Shown here: positions 51,312 to 60,958 of the stretch, piece by piece
How positions within the stretch are numbered: position 1 is the stretch's first letter
Layout: every line of letters starts with the position of its first letter
Translations under genes and position numbers: made by a program
Origin: Bacillota bacterium
Lineage (GTDB): Bacteria; Bacillota; Clostridia; DSM-8532
Reading direction: 5' to 3'
Assembly: GCA_023415205.1 (NCBI GenBank)
Contig: JAEZLR010000045.1
Span: 186,001-250,000, forward strand
DNA: 64,000 nt
Notes under the pieces: generated by a model
Seen by the model: the letters and a program-made list of their open reading frames with translations, nothing else
Told to the model about the DNA's origin: nothing
The model's database searches: none

Positions 51312-53999
51312 ATGAATGAAAAGCTGATGATTGTTGATGGAAACAGTATTCTTAACAGGGCGTTTTACGCCATTAAAGGGCCCAGAATGCTGACCAAGGC
51401 TGATGGTACACCCACCAATGCCGTATTTGGCTTCATTAACATTCTGAATAAATATCTTGAGGAAGAACAACCCGATTATCTGGCCGTGGCTTTTGATCTT
51501 AAGGCCAAGACCTTTCGCCACAATCTTTACGACGGCTATAAGGCTGATCGGAAAGGCATGCCCGATGAGCTGGCTGTCCAGATGCCCATTGTCAAGCAAG
51601 TCCTTAAGGCCATGAACACAGCCATAGTGGAGGTGGAGGGCCTTGAAGCCGATGATCTTATTGGAATTTACTCAAAATCTGCTGAAGACGAGGGGATGCG
51701 GGTTTCTATACTCACAGGGGACAGGGATGCCCTACAGCTAGTCAGTGAGAGAGTTTCGGTTATTATCCCCACCACCAGCAAGGGACAGACCCTGACCACC
51801 AAATACACTCCCGATGAAATTATGGAAAAATACGGGGTTCCGCCCGAAAGCCTGATTGAGGTGAAAGCCCTCATGGGAGATCCCTCGGACAACATTCCGG
51901 GAGTGAAGGGCGTTGGAGAAAAAACTGCCCTGGAACTGGTTAAACAGTATGGCTCCTTGGAGTCCCTTTATGAGAATATTGGCTCCATCACCAAGGAGAA
52001 GCTCAGGGCAAACCTGGAGGAATGTAAGGAGCTGGCTTTTTTAAGCCGTATTCTGGGGACCATTGTACGTAAAAAAGAAGGTCTTGCCTCCATAAAAACC
52101 TTCAAGCGTGGAGAATTTAATAAAAAGGAATTACTAAGCCTTTACCGGGAACTGGAGTTTAACAGCTTCATTAAGAAGCTGGGGCTTGAGGAAGAGGAAG
52201 TGGTACCCAAGGCTTTGGAAGCCCTGGAAAAGGTGGAATATGAAGCCATAGAGGACGCAAATCGACTCAAAGAGGTGTTCGGTGAGCTGGCGGGTTGGGA
52301 TCAGCTAGTCATCATGCCCCTTTTGGCTCACAATAGCCGGGTGGGTGGACAGCTTCTGGCCTTGGCCATAGGAGGCCGGGAAAAGCACTATTTTATTTCA
52401 ACGAAGAAAATTGATGAGGATTTACTATCACAGGCGCTGAAGGCTCTGCTGGATTCGGACAGACTCAATCTCATCAGTCATAATGTCAAGGAGTTTTACA
52501 CCTGGATGCTCAGCCATCAAACCGAAATAAAATGCCGGATTTTTGACACCATGGTGGCCGAATACCTGATTGATGCCCTAACCAGTCGTTACGGGCTTCC
52601 TTCCCTCTGTGCCAAGTACAGGGGACAGGAGCTTAGTCTGCCCGAAGCTCCCAAGGGAAAAGGTAAACAGCTCTCTTTTGAGGACGATCAAGCCGGTTGG
52701 GCAGAGGCCATGAGCCAGGCCCTTTCAGCCCTATGGGTCATCTATGAAAGGCAGCAGTCCCTTCTTAATGAAAACAGCCAAAATGCCCTTTACTACGATA
52801 TGGAGCTACCCCTCTCATTAGTGCTGGGTAGTATGGAATACTATGGCTTCAAGGTGGATCACCGGATTCTTGAAGAATATGGGGAGAGACTGGAAAAGCG
52901 TATACGCTCTTTAGAACAGACCATATTCATGCTGGCAGCCGAGGAGTTTAATATCAATTCTCCCAAGCAGTTGGGGGTCATCCTATTTGAGAGGCTAGGC
53001 CTCAAATCAGCAAAGAAGACCAAAACGGGGTATTCTACCGATGCCGAGGTGCTCCAGGATTTAAGCGACCAACACGAGATCATTCCCTGTATTCTGGAAT
53101 ACCGCCAGTTAGTTAAATTGAAATCCACCTATGCTGAGGGTCTGGTCAAGGTTATCAATCCGGAGACCGGGCGTATTCATTCCAGCTTTAATCAGACGGT
53201 TACCGCCACGGGACGTATCTCCAGTACCGAGCCCAATCTTCAAAACATCCCTATCCGTACTGAGTTGGGAAGGGAAATCAGGAGGGCCTTTATCCCCGAG
53301 GAAGGCTTCATGTTTGTGGATGCCGACTATTCCCAGATCGAGCTGAGGGTGCTGGCTCATATCACCGATGACGAGATGCTTAAAAAGGCATTTGTGGATG
53401 GTGTGGACATTCATACCCTCACCGCCTCCCAGGTGTTCAGAGTGCCCATCGATGCGGTCACTTCCGACATGCGCCGAAGCGCCAAGGCGGTTAATTTCGG
53501 TATTGTCTACGGCATTAGCGATTTTTCCCTGGCCAAGGATATTGGTGTCACAAAAAAGGAAGCAGCCCGCTATATAGACGGCTATCTCTCCACGTATCCA
53601 GGGGTTAGAGACTATATGGAGGCCACGGTCAGGACGGGACAGGATAAGGGTTATGTAGAGACCCTCTTCCACAGGATCAGGCACATCCCCGAGCTTAAGT
53701 CCTCTAATTTCCAGGTTCGTTCCTTTGGCAAGAGAGTGGCTATGAATACGCCCATTCAGGGAAGCGCCGCCGATATTATTAAAATTGCCATGGTCAGGGT
53801 TTGGCGGGAGCTCAAGGAGAAAGGCCTGAAATCAAGGCTGATCCTCCAGGTGCACGACGAGCTTCTCGTGGAGACCGCCCTTGACGAACTGGACATCGTC
53901 AAAGAGATTGTGAGAAGTAATATGGAAGCGGCAGTAAGCCTGACAGTGCCCTTGATAGCCGATGTTTCCACCGGTAGTAACTGGTATGAGGCCAAATAA
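51312..53999 (+). CDS. polA: DNA polymerase I
   Basis: An 895-residue family A polymerase. The N-terminal 5'-nuclease domain (about 1-290: VDGNSILNRAFYA, GLEADDLIG, GDPSDNIPGVKGVGEKTA) is followed by a degenerate 3'-5' exonuclease domain (about 300-480) lacking the DxE start motif, as in Bacillus Pol I, and by the polymerase domain (DYSQIELRVLAH, RRSAKAVNFGIVYG, LQVHDELLVE). It processes Okazaki fragments and repairs gaps. ATG 51312 has GGAGGA upstream. It is followed closely by coaE, a common arrangement in Firmicutes. Confidence 0.96.
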   Translation: MNEKLMIVDGNSILNRAFYAIKGPRMLTKADGTPTNAVFGFINILNKYLEEEQPDYLAVAFDLKAKTFRHNLYDGYKADRKGMPDELAVQMPIVKQVLKAMNTAIVEVEGLEADDLIGIYSKSAEDEGMRVSILTGDRDALQLVSERVSVIIPTTSKGQTLTTKYTPDEIMEKYGVPPESLIEVKALMGDPSDNIPGVKGVGEKTALELVKQYGSLESLYENIGSITKEKLRANLEECKELAFLSRILGTIVRKKEGLASIKTFKRGEFNKKELLSLYRELEFNSFIKKLGLEEEEVVPKALEALEKVEYEAIEDANRLKEVFGELAGWDQLVIMPLLAHNSRVGGQLLALAIGGREKHYFISTKKIDEDLLSQALKALLDSDRLNLISHNVKEFYTWMLSHQTEIKCRIFDTMVAEYLIDALTSRYGLPSLCAKYRGQELSLPEAPKGKGKQLSFEDDQAGWAEAMSQALSALWVIYERQQSLLNENSQNALYYDMELPLSLVLGSMEYYGFKVDHRILEEYGERLEKRIRSLEQTIFMLAAEEFNINSPKQLGVILFERLGLKSAKKTKTGYSTDAEVLQDLSDQHEIIPCILEYRQLVKLKSTYAEGLVKVINPETGRIHSSFNQTVTATGRISSTEPNLQNIPIRTELGREIRRAFIPEEGFMFVDADYSQIELRVLAHITDDEMLKKAFVDGVDIHTLTASQVFRVPIDAVTSDMRRSAKAVNFGIVYGISDFSLAKDIGVTKKEAARYIDGYLSTYPGVRDYMEATVRTGQDKGYVETLFHRIRHIPELKSSNFQVRSFGKRVAMNTPIQGSAADIIKIAMVRVWRELKEKGLKSRLILQVHDELLVETALDELDIVKEIVRSNMEAAVSLTVPLIADVSTGSNWYEAK

Positions 54000-54050
54000 A
54001 GAGCCCACTTATCAGGCACAAACATGAAGAGCAAGGAGCGAGTAATATCC

Positions 54051-54662
54051 ATGGGTATGGTCATCATTGGCGTTACGGGAGGAATTGGTGCGGGTAAATC
54101 TTCTGTTTCAGCTATCCTGGGAGAGTTGGGGGCCACGGTTTTGGATGCCGATGCCATAACCAAGCAGGTTAGTGAACCCCATCAGGCTGCATGGAAGCCC
54201 ATTGTGGAAACCTTCGGGTCAGGGATACTAAATCCCGATTCCTCCCTCAACAGAAGGGAGCTGGCTCGAATTATATTTGGGTCCGAGGCCCAAAAGAAAA
54301 AGCTGGAGGCCATTATCCATGAAAAGGTTCTTCAGGAGATGGATTTCCAAATTAACCTGTTGCGCGAGCATGGCTATACGGGTATGGTGGTGATGGATGT
54401 CCCCATTCCCGTTGAGGATGGCTTTCTCAATAAGGTGCATGAGGTTTGGGTGGTTACCGCAGGGGAGGATGAGCGTGTCCGCCGAATTGTCGAGCGCAGC
54501 GGTTTATCCCCCGAGGAGGCCAGGGCCAGAATGAGCGCCCAGCTTTCACAGGAAGCCTATATAAAGCTGGGGCATAAAATCATCTCCAATGAAGCATCCC
54601 TTGAAGAACTAAGAAAGACGGTGGAAAAACTCTATCAGAGCACGCTGAGAGCTTATACCTAA
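54051..54662 (+). CDS. coaE: Dephospho-CoA kinase
   Basis: A 203-residue kinase for the last step of coenzyme A synthesis. It has the P-loop GVTGGIGAGKSSV (about 7-19), VLDADAITKQV (about 32-42) and the late QLSQEAYIKLGHKIISN. Length and order match bacterial CoaE. ATG 54051 has AAGGAG about 11 nt upstream; ATG 54024 would add 9 residues. It sits 51 bp after polA and ends with a terminator. Confidence 0.93.
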   Translation: MGMVIIGVTGGIGAGKSSVSAILGELGATVLDADAITKQVSEPHQAAWKPIVETFGSGILNPDSSLNRRELARIIFGSEAQKKKLEAIIHEKVLQEMDFQINLLREHGYTGMVVMDVPIPVEDGFLNKVHEVWVVTAGEDERVRRIVERSGLSPEEARARMSAQLSQEAYIKLGHKIISNEASLEELRKTVEKLYQSTLRAYT

Positions 54663-54683
54663 GAGAATAGCCATAGTGAGAGA

Positions 54684-54728
54684 AGAGCTTTTATTGTTCA
54701 ATCAGAATAAAAAAGCTCTCTTTTTATT
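54684..54728 (+). terminator. Terminator of polA-coaE
   Basis: GAGCTTTTATT at about 54685 pairs with AATAAAAAAGCTC at about 54707-54719, followed by TCTTTTTATT. Confidence 0.8.
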
Positions 54729-54845
54729 GTTAACCTTATACAAATGCGTGCATAGTAACCGGGCCTTAAGCCCAGTATAATGACAACATAGAAAAGATTC
54801 ACGAGAGACTTGAAATAGAATCATCAATCAAATAGTATTATCCGG

Positions 54846-54888
54846 CAAAGGCGTCTTGAAAAGCAAAGCTTCAAAGGCGCCTTTTTGT
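54846..54888 (+). terminator. Hairpin with T-run upstream of nifH
   Basis: AAAGGCGTCTTGAA pairs, with two mismatches, with TTCAAAGGCGCCTTT, and TTTTG follows. It lies about 155 bp before nifH and far past the coaE terminator, so it could be an attenuator in the nif leader. Confidence 0.55.
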
Positions 54889-55043
54889 TATAGTTTTTTC
54901 GCACAAAGTAACTCCCGAGAAAAGATGAAGGGGCTGTCCCCCAAAGACTTCTCTATAAAGAATTCTTGAGTTCACATTCTATTTTTTCATAAAAATAGTG
55001 ACTAATCATTTCACAATCGTTATTAGAAAAGGAGGCTAAGTCT

Positions 55044-55865
55044 ATGAGACAGGTGGCAATTTATGGAAAAGGTGGTATTGGAAAGTCTACCACCACACAG
55101 AATCTCACCGCCGGACTGGGGGAGATGGGCAAGAAAATTATGGTGGTTGGGTGCGACCCAAAAGCAGATTCTACTCGGCTGTTGTTGGGAGGATTAGCCC
55201 AGCAAACTGTTTTGGACACTCTTCGCGAAGAAGGTGAGGACATTGAACTGGACCTTATTATGAAAAACGGATTTGCAAAAATCAAATGTGTGGAGTCAGG
55301 AGGGCCCGAACCGGGCGTTGGTTGTGCAGGAAGAGGAATCATCACCTCCATTGGACTTCTGGAAAGACTCGGAGCCTATGAGGACGATTTGGATTATGTT
55401 TTTTATGACGTCCTTGGTGACGTGGTCTGCGGGGGCTTTGCAATGCCCATCCGGGAAGGAAAGGCCCAGGAGATCTATATTGTGGCCAGCGGTGAGCTGA
55501 TGGCACTCTATGCCGCCAATAATATCTCCAAAGGTATCCAAAAGTACGCCAATTCTGGCGGGGTGCGCCTCGGAGGCGTCATTTGCAACAGTAGAAAGGT
55601 TGATGGTGAAAGAGATTTGATCATGGCCTTTGCCAAAGAGCTGGGCACCCAGATGATTCATTTTGTTCCCAGGGACAATATTGTTCAGCGTGCAGAAATC
55701 AATAAAAAGACTGTGATTGACTATGATCCTTCCGCGTCCCAGGCTGATGAATACCGTACCCTGGCCAGGGCTATCGATGGCAATGATATGTTTGTTATTC
55801 CCAAGCCCATGAAACAGGATCGCCTGGAAGAACTCATGATGGAACATGGCATGCTGGATGCCTAA
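55044..55865 (+). CDS. nifH: Nitrogenase iron protein
   Basis: A 273-residue dinitrogenase reductase that passes electrons to NifDK with ATP hydrolysis. It has the P-loop GKGGIGKST (8-16), GCDPKADSTR, the 4Fe-4S ligands in GVGCAGRG (about Cys94) and DVVCGGFAMP (about Cys129), and the Arg of the ADP-ribosylation-type site in GPEPGVGCAGR. Sequence details (MRQVAIYGKGG.., EEGEDIELD) resemble C. pasteurianum NifH. PRDNIVQRAEIN near the C-terminus also recalls AnfH, but the downstream genes are of the molybdenum type. SD AAGGAGG. First gene of the cluster. Confidence 0.96.
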   Translation: MRQVAIYGKGGIGKSTTTQNLTAGLGEMGKKIMVVGCDPKADSTRLLLGGLAQQTVLDTLREEGEDIELDLIMKNGFAKIKCVESGGPEPGVGCAGRGIITSIGLLERLGAYEDDLDYVFYDVLGDVVCGGFAMPIREGKAQEIYIVASGELMALYAANNISKGIQKYANSGGVRLGGVICNSRKVDGERDLIMAFAKELGTQMIHFVPRDNIVQRAEINKKTVIDYDPSASQADEYRTLARAIDGNDMFVIPKPMKQDRLEELMMEHGMLDA

Positions 55866-55884
55866 GAAAAGGAGGAAGAGTTTT

Positions 55885-56211
55885 ATGTTGATGGTAAGAT
55901 CGATCATCAGACCCGACAAGGTCAATACGGTGCTTTCAGAGCTGATGCTGGCCGGATTTCCCGCAGTAACTAAAATGGATGTCTTTGGAAGGGGCAAGCA
56001 AAAGGGCGTCAAGGTGGGGGATGTCTTCTATGATGAAATACCCAAGGAAATGCTTCTGATGGTTGTAAACGACGAGGATAAGGATGATGTGATAAAGATT
56101 ATCATGCGCAATGCGCGAACGGGAGACAAAGGCCAGTACGGTGATGGCAGAATCTTTGTAAGCCCTGTATTGGAGGCCCATACCATCAGTACGGGAAAGA
56201 AGGGACTGTGA
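55885..56211 (+). CDS. nifI1: Nitrogenase PII-like regulator NifI1
   Basis: A 108-residue PII-family protein. The N-terminus LMVRSIIRPDKVNTVL, the T-loop region GRGKQKGVKVGDVFYDEIPKEM (split: GRGKQKGVKVG, then DVFYDEIPKEM) and the C-terminal TGDKGQYGDGRIFVSPV are typical of NifI1. With NifI2 it shuts off nitrogenase by direct binding when ammonium rises (2-oxoglutarate reverses this). ATG 55885 has GGAGG at 55871-55875. Its position between nifH and nifD is characteristic of Clostridia and methanogens. Confidence 0.94.
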   Translation: MLMVRSIIRPDKVNTVLSELMLAGFPAVTKMDVFGRGKQKGVKVGDVFYDEIPKEMLLMVVNDEDKDDVIKIIMRNARTGDKGQYGDGRIFVSPVLEAHTISTGKKGL

Positions 56212-56242
56212 GGAGCCAAGGCTTGTCAAGGAGGAGTGTAGT

Positions 56243-56626
56243 ATGAAGGAAGTTATGGCTTTTATCAGGCTGAACAGGGTCAACCAAACCAAGAATGCCC
56301 TAGCAGAAAACGGGTTTCCTGCCTTCACCTGTAGAAAGGTTCTGGGAAGAGGGAAAAAAAGCGTGGACTTCTCACTGGTTGAAAATATCCTGCAGGAAGG
56401 CGTGCTCCCTATATCTCCGGTGGGCGAGCACCTGACTGAGGGTGTCCGATTAATACCTAAGCGGGTTTTCACCCTGATTGTCGAAGACAATGAGGTTCAA
56501 AAAGCAGTGGAAACCATTATCCAGGCAAATCAAACCGGAAATAGGGGCGATGGTAAGATCTTCGTTCTTCCCATCCAGGAAAACTATCAGATAAGAACGG
56601 GTCAAATGGCCGCGGATGCCTATTAG
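56243..56626 (+). CDS. nifI2: Nitrogenase PII-like regulator NifI2
   Basis: A 127-residue PII-family protein, larger than NifI1 because of a long T-loop (about 38-72, VLGRGKKSVDFSLV.. to ..VGEHLTEGVRLIPKR). The core ends with TGNRGDGKIFVLPI. NifI2 forms a heteromeric complex with NifI1 that blocks NifH docking on NifDK. The SD is AGGAGTG. It is followed 11 bp later by nifD. Confidence 0.94.
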   Translation: MKEVMAFIRLNRVNQTKNALAENGFPAFTCRKVLGRGKKSVDFSLVENILQEGVLPISPVGEHLTEGVRLIPKRVFTLIVEDNEVQKAVETIIQANQTGNRGDGKIFVLPIQENYQIRTGQMAADAY

Positions 56627-56637
56627 GAGGTGAAAAA

Positions 56638-58218
56638 ATGAGCAAAATCGACAGGATTATGGATCAATACAGTGCCAGGGTCTATAAAAACCGAAAGCTT
56701 CATATTCTGGAAAAAACTGAGGATAACCAGGAAATTTCGGCCAATACGCGCACCATACCCGGAATCATGACCAGCCGTGGATGCTGTTATGCTGGGTGCA
56801 AGGGCGTTGTGCTGGGGCCCATTAAGGATGTGGCCATCATTACCCATGGCCCCATCGGCTGCGGCTACTATTCCTGGGGAACCCGGCGTAACAAGGCCAG
56901 AGGTGACGAGCATACCAAGAATTTTATAGAGTATTGCTTTTCCACTGACATGCAGGAGCCGGATATTGTCTTTGGCGGTGAAAAGAAGCTCAGGCAGGCT
57001 ATTAAGGAAGTTGTGGAAATATTTGATCCCACAGCTATCATGATCTGCTCAACCTGCCCGGTCGGCCTTATTGGGGACGATATCCATGCCATAGCGGCTG
57101 AGGCTGAAAAGCTTTACGGGCGCAAGGTGATCGCCTTTAGTTGCGAGGGTTATAAGGGAGTCAGCCAATCGGGAGGACATCATATCGCCAATAATGCCTT
57201 AATCCGCTATATCATTGGCACAGGGGACAGAATGTCCACCAAATACTCCATCAATATTCTGGGAGAGTATAATATCGGCGGGGATGCCTGGGAAATTGAA
57301 AGGCTGTTGAAGCGTATCGGTTATGATATTGTGGCCAATGTTCCGGGAGATGCCAGCATCCATGACATTGAAAATGCCCATGTTGCCAATCTCAATCTGG
57401 TTCAATGCCATAGATCCATCAACTATGTGGCTGACATGCTTAAGGAGAAATATGGAACGAGCTGGCTTAAGGTGAATTTCATTGGAGTGTCTGCCACCGT
57501 CAAATCCCTTAGAGACATGGCGCGCTTCTTTGATGACGAGGAGTTAACTAACAGGACTGAGGCGGTCATAGCTGATGAGCTTTCGGCTATCCAAGAGGAT
57601 ATGGAATATTACAAGGCCAAGCTCAAGGGAAAAACTGCCGCATTGTTTGTTGGAGGCTCAAGGTCCCATCACTATCAGAAGCTGCTCAAGGATTTAGGTA
57701 TGGAAACCCTGATGGCAGGCTATGAGTTTGCTCATAGAGACGATTATGAGGGCCGGGAGGTTCTTCCGTTCATCAAGGAGGACGCCGACAGCAAGAACAT
57801 TGAGTCCATCAAGGTGGAAAAGGACGAACGCTACCGTCTATACCTCACCGAAGAACAGTATGAACGGTTGAAAAAAGACATACCCCTGGATCATTACGGC
57901 GGCATGATCCGTGATATGGAGCGGGGGACATTAATCGTGGATGATCTCAACCATTTCGAAACTGAGGAAATGCTTAAAGTGCTAAAACCCGATATCTTTT
58001 TCTCCGGCATCAAGGACAAATATATCGCCCAAAAAGCGGGCACCCTTTCAAGGCAGCTTCACTCCTATGATTACAGTGGGCCCTATGCCGGTTTTAACGG
58101 GGCCGTAAACTTTGGACGGGATGTGGCCATGGGGATTACTACCCCTGCATGGGGCTTGGTCAGGGCACCCTGGAAAACCCAGCCCATGCTTAAGGGAAAT
58201 CTACAGGAGGTGGTATAA
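56638..58218 (+). CDS. nifD: Nitrogenase MoFe protein alpha chain
   Basis: A 526-residue subunit carrying FeMo-co. P-cluster Cys lie in GCCYAGCKG, GPIGCGYYSWG and STCPVG. The FeMo-co ligands are Cys in LVQCHRSINY and His in RQLHSYDYSGPY. SQSGGHH (Gln and His near the cofactor) and GGSRSHHY (Arg) are also intact. An insertion of about 45 residues around 385-430 is the hallmark of clostridial NifD and explains the length above the proteobacterial 490. It is therefore a molybdenum nitrogenase. The SD AGGAGG lies 7 nt before ATG, and nifK follows without a gap. Confidence 0.97.
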   Translation: MSKIDRIMDQYSARVYKNRKLHILEKTEDNQEISANTRTIPGIMTSRGCCYAGCKGVVLGPIKDVAIITHGPIGCGYYSWGTRRNKARGDEHTKNFIEYCFSTDMQEPDIVFGGEKKLRQAIKEVVEIFDPTAIMICSTCPVGLIGDDIHAIAAEAEKLYGRKVIAFSCEGYKGVSQSGGHHIANNALIRYIIGTGDRMSTKYSINILGEYNIGGDAWEIERLLKRIGYDIVANVPGDASIHDIENAHVANLNLVQCHRSINYVADMLKEKYGTSWLKVNFIGVSATVKSLRDMARFFDDEELTNRTEAVIADELSAIQEDMEYYKAKLKGKTAALFVGGSRSHHYQKLLKDLGMETLMAGYEFAHRDDYEGREVLPFIKEDADSKNIESIKVEKDERYRLYLTEEQYERLKKDIPLDHYGGMIRDMERGTLIVDDLNHFETEEMLKVLKPDIFFSGIKDKYIAQKAGTLSRQLHSYDYSGPYAGFNGAVNFGRDVAMGITTPAWGLVRAPWKTQPMLKGNLQEVV

Positions 58219-59583
58219 ATGCTTAACCTTACCCCGAAAGAAATAAGTGAAAGAACAGCCTTGCGGGTGAATCCCGCCAAAACCTGCCAGCCGGTGGGAG
58301 CGATGTACGCTGCTCTCGGCGTTCATAAATGTATGCCTCACAGCCATGGCTCCCAGGGCTGTTGCTCCTATCACCGAACCTTTTTGACCCGTCACTTTAA
58401 AGACCCAGCCATTGCCTCATCCAGTTCCTTTACCGAAGGAGCCTCGGTTTTTGGTGGTGGCAGCAATTTGAAAACTGCGGTCAAGAACATCTTTGAAATT
58501 TATAGGCCCAATATCATCGCAGTACATACGACCTGTCTTTCTGAAACCATCGGTGACGATATCGGTGCATTCATCCAGGACATGGACATAGAAGAAGGAA
58601 AGTATGTGGTGCATACCCATACGCCCAGCTATGTGGGTTCCCATGTTACCGGTTATGGAAACATGGTCGCAGGATTTGTCAAGTATCTGGCACAATCCAC
58701 AGGACAGAGCAATGGAAAGCTCAACCTCATTCCCGGCTTTGTCAATCCCGGCGACATGCGTGAGCTCAAGCGACTCCTGGAGCTTATGAAAATTCCTTTT
58801 ATTATGCTGCCCGATACCAGCGGTGTTCTGGATGCTCCCATGATAGGAAGCTATACCATGTATCCACCGGGAGGAACCTCTATAGAAAGTATCAAGGCCA
58901 TGGGAGACAGTTCCTTCACACTGGCCTTGGGAGAGCTCACATGTGAAACTCCTGCCAATGAGCTTAAAAGGAAGTGCGGCGTAGATTATAAATGTCTTCC
59001 ACTTCCTATGGGAGTTGGGGCTACCGATCAATTCTTTCTGGAGCTTTCAGCCTTCTCCGGCCAGGAAGTGCCCTATGCCATTGAAGAAGAACGGGGGCAG
59101 CTTATGGATATCCTTTTGGATGCTTATCCCTACTTCCATGGAAGGACTGTGGCCATTTATGGAGATCCGGATACGGTTCTGGGCATCACTTCCCTCGTAC
59201 TGGAGATGGGGATGATCCCCAAGTATGTTATCACCGGAACCCCCGGAGAGGCCTTTACCCAGAAAGCCCTGGAACTATTCTCAAGATTCGAGGTCTCTGA
59301 TTGTACGGCCAAGGCCTCTGCTGATTTGTTCGAGCTCCATCAGTGGATTAAGAATGAGAGGGTTGACCTTCTCATAGGGGGATCCCATGGGAAACAGATC
59401 GCCAAGGCCGAGGATATTCCTCTGGTCAGAGCCGGATTCCCCATTTTAGACCGTTATGTTCATTCCTATATGCCTCTGGTGGGGTATCGGGGGGCCATCC
59501 GCTTGGCTGAACTGATTCTGACCGCACTCATGGACCGCCAGGACAGGGATTGTGCTGATGAGGATCTGGAGATGGTGATGTAG
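58219..59583 (+). CDS. nifK: Nitrogenase MoFe protein beta chain
   Basis: A 454-residue subunit that shares the P-cluster with NifD. Cys ligands are in PAKTCQPVGAM, SQGCCSYHR and TTCLSETIGDD; the Ser/Phe-rich ASSSSFTEG follows. It lacks the N-terminal extension of about 50 residues of proteobacterial NifK, as in C. pasteurianum. Its ATG follows the nifD stop directly, with GGAGGTGG inside nifD. Confidence 0.97.
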   Translation: MLNLTPKEISERTALRVNPAKTCQPVGAMYAALGVHKCMPHSHGSQGCCSYHRTFLTRHFKDPAIASSSSFTEGASVFGGGSNLKTAVKNIFEIYRPNIIAVHTTCLSETIGDDIGAFIQDMDIEEGKYVVHTHTPSYVGSHVTGYGNMVAGFVKYLAQSTGQSNGKLNLIPGFVNPGDMRELKRLLELMKIPFIMLPDTSGVLDAPMIGSYTMYPPGGTSIESIKAMGDSSFTLALGELTCETPANELKRKCGVDYKCLPLPMGVGATDQFFLELSAFSGQEVPYAIEEERGQLMDILLDAYPYFHGRTVAIYGDPDTVLGITSLVLEMGMIPKYVITGTPGEAFTQKALELFSRFEVSDCTAKASADLFELHQWIKNERVDLLIGGSHGKQIAKAEDIPLVRAGFPILDRYVHSYMPLVGYRGAIRLAELILTALMDRQDRDCADEDLEMVM

Positions 59584-59613
59584 GATATTGCATGGGAAAG
59601 GAAGGTGGATAAA

Positions 59614-60954
59614 ATGAAGGCACAGGGCGTGTTTCTTGAGGAACGGCAGAACTTTATTCATCACAAAGGAAGTTGCGAAGGAAAAACAATCCAATGCGAT
59701 ACCGAGAGCCTGTCAGGAGCCGTCAGCCAGCGGGCCTGTGTGTACTGCGGTGCAAGGGTTGTCCTAAATCCTATCACCGATGCTTTTCATATTGTCCATG
59801 GGCCTATCGGCTGTGCCAGCTACACCTGGGATATTCGCGGGAGTCTATCAAGCAAGGATGAATGTTATAGAAATAGCTTCTCCACAGACCTAAAAGAGCA
59901 GGATGTGATCTTCGGCGGTGAGAAAAAGCTTTGGGATGCTTTGTCAGAAGTGGCTTTAACGCACTCCCCCAAGGTCATATTTGTCTATGCAACCTGTATT
60001 GTGGGTGTTATTGGAGACGATGTTAAAGCAGTGTGCAAAAAGGCGGAAGAAAAATATAATATCCGGGTGATACCGGTGATGTCCCCGGGCTTTGCAGGAC
60101 ATAAGTCCATAGGCTATAGAATGGCATGTAACGCTATTATGGAGCTTATTTCTAAAGCCCCTCCAAAGGTAAAAAGAGATAAAAGCGTCAATATCTTAGG
60201 AGATTTCAATCTTGCTGGTGAAATGTGGATCATCAAAGGCTATCTAGAAGCAATGGGGATAGGGGTTGTCTCAAAAATAACCGGGGATGCCTCCTGTGAA
60301 GAGCTTCTCCATGCCGGAGAGGCCTCCCTGAATATTGTTCAATGTGCAGGCTCCATGACCTACCTGGCCCGACAGATGGAGGAGGTGATGGGCATCCCCT
60401 TTATTAAAGTCAGTTTTTTTGGTCTGGAAGACACCGCACAATCCCTCATCCATATCGCTCAGGCCTTGTGTGATGAGGATGCCGAGAAAAAAGCCCGTGA
60501 GCTCATCACTAAGGAAACCCAGAGCCTTAAGGAATTGCTCCTCCGAAGCCAGGAATGCCTGGGGGGTAAGCGGGCAGCCATTTATGTGGGGGGCGGGTTC
60601 AAAGCCATCTCCCTCATTAAGCAATTTCGGGAGATCGGTATGGAAGCGGTAGTGGTGGGAACTCAGACCGGAAAGAAGGAGGACTACGATATCATCCACC
60701 AATTAATCAAAGAGGGCACCATTGTGCTGGACGATGCCAATCCAGCCGAATTGGAGCATTTTATTAAGGAAAAGCGTGCGGATATTCTGGTGGGCGGTGT
60801 CAAGGAACGGCCGCTTGCCTACAAGCTGGGAGTGGCCTTCTTAGATCACAACCACGAAAGAAGGCATCCCTTAGCAGGTTTCATTGGCATAAGACACTTT
60901 ATCGAGGAGCTCAATCTTTCTGTCAACAGCCCGGTCTGGCAGTATGTGAGGTGA
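59614..60954 (+). CDS. nifE: FeMo-cofactor scaffold protein NifE
   Basis: A 446-residue NifD paralogue that, with NifN, receives the NifB cofactor and matures it to FeMo-co. It has CVYCGARVVLNPI, HGPIGCASYTWD, ATCIVGVIGDD and NIVQCAGSM (cluster-holding Cys). Compared with NifD it lacks the FeMo-co His region. ATG 59614 with AAGGAAGG 8 nt upstream is preferred over GTG 59605. It is followed 4 bp later by nifN-B. Confidence 0.95.
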   Translation: MKAQGVFLEERQNFIHHKGSCEGKTIQCDTESLSGAVSQRACVYCGARVVLNPITDAFHIVHGPIGCASYTWDIRGSLSSKDECYRNSFSTDLKEQDVIFGGEKKLWDALSEVALTHSPKVIFVYATCIVGVIGDDVKAVCKKAEEKYNIRVIPVMSPGFAGHKSIGYRMACNAIMELISKAPPKVKRDKSVNILGDFNLAGEMWIIKGYLEAMGIGVVSKITGDASCEELLHAGEASLNIVQCAGSMTYLARQMEEVMGIPFIKVSFFGLEDTAQSLIHIAQALCDEDAEKKARELITKETQSLKELLLRSQECLGGKRAAIYVGGGFKAISLIKQFREIGMEAVVVGTQTGKKEDYDIIHQLIKEGTIVLDDANPAELEHFIKEKRADILVGGVKERPLAYKLGVAFLDHNHERRHPLAGFIGIRHFIEELNLSVNSPVWQYVR

Positions 60955-60958
60955 AATT

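Larger units (their letters stand above)
54663..55043. other. Leader region of the nif operon
   Basis: 380 bp without a gene between coaE and nifH. After the coaE terminator it holds a TATAAT at 54776-54781 without a clear -35, a hairpin at 54846-54887 with a T-run, and a second GC-rich structure around 54925-54955 (GGGGCTGTCCCCC). I found no TGGCAC-N5-TTGC sigma-54 site. The nifH SD AAGGAGG ends the region. Confidence 0.55.

Noticed and set aside
54753..54781. Sigma-A promoter for nif at TATAAT 54776-54781
   Set aside because: No acceptable -35 hexamer at 16-18 bp, so it is only mentioned as part of the leader.
55044..55865. Alternative iron-only nitrogenase (anfH)
   Set aside because: The C-terminal part recalls AnfH, but there is no anfG/anfD, and the NifD downstream has the MoFe-type residues and the clostridial insertion.
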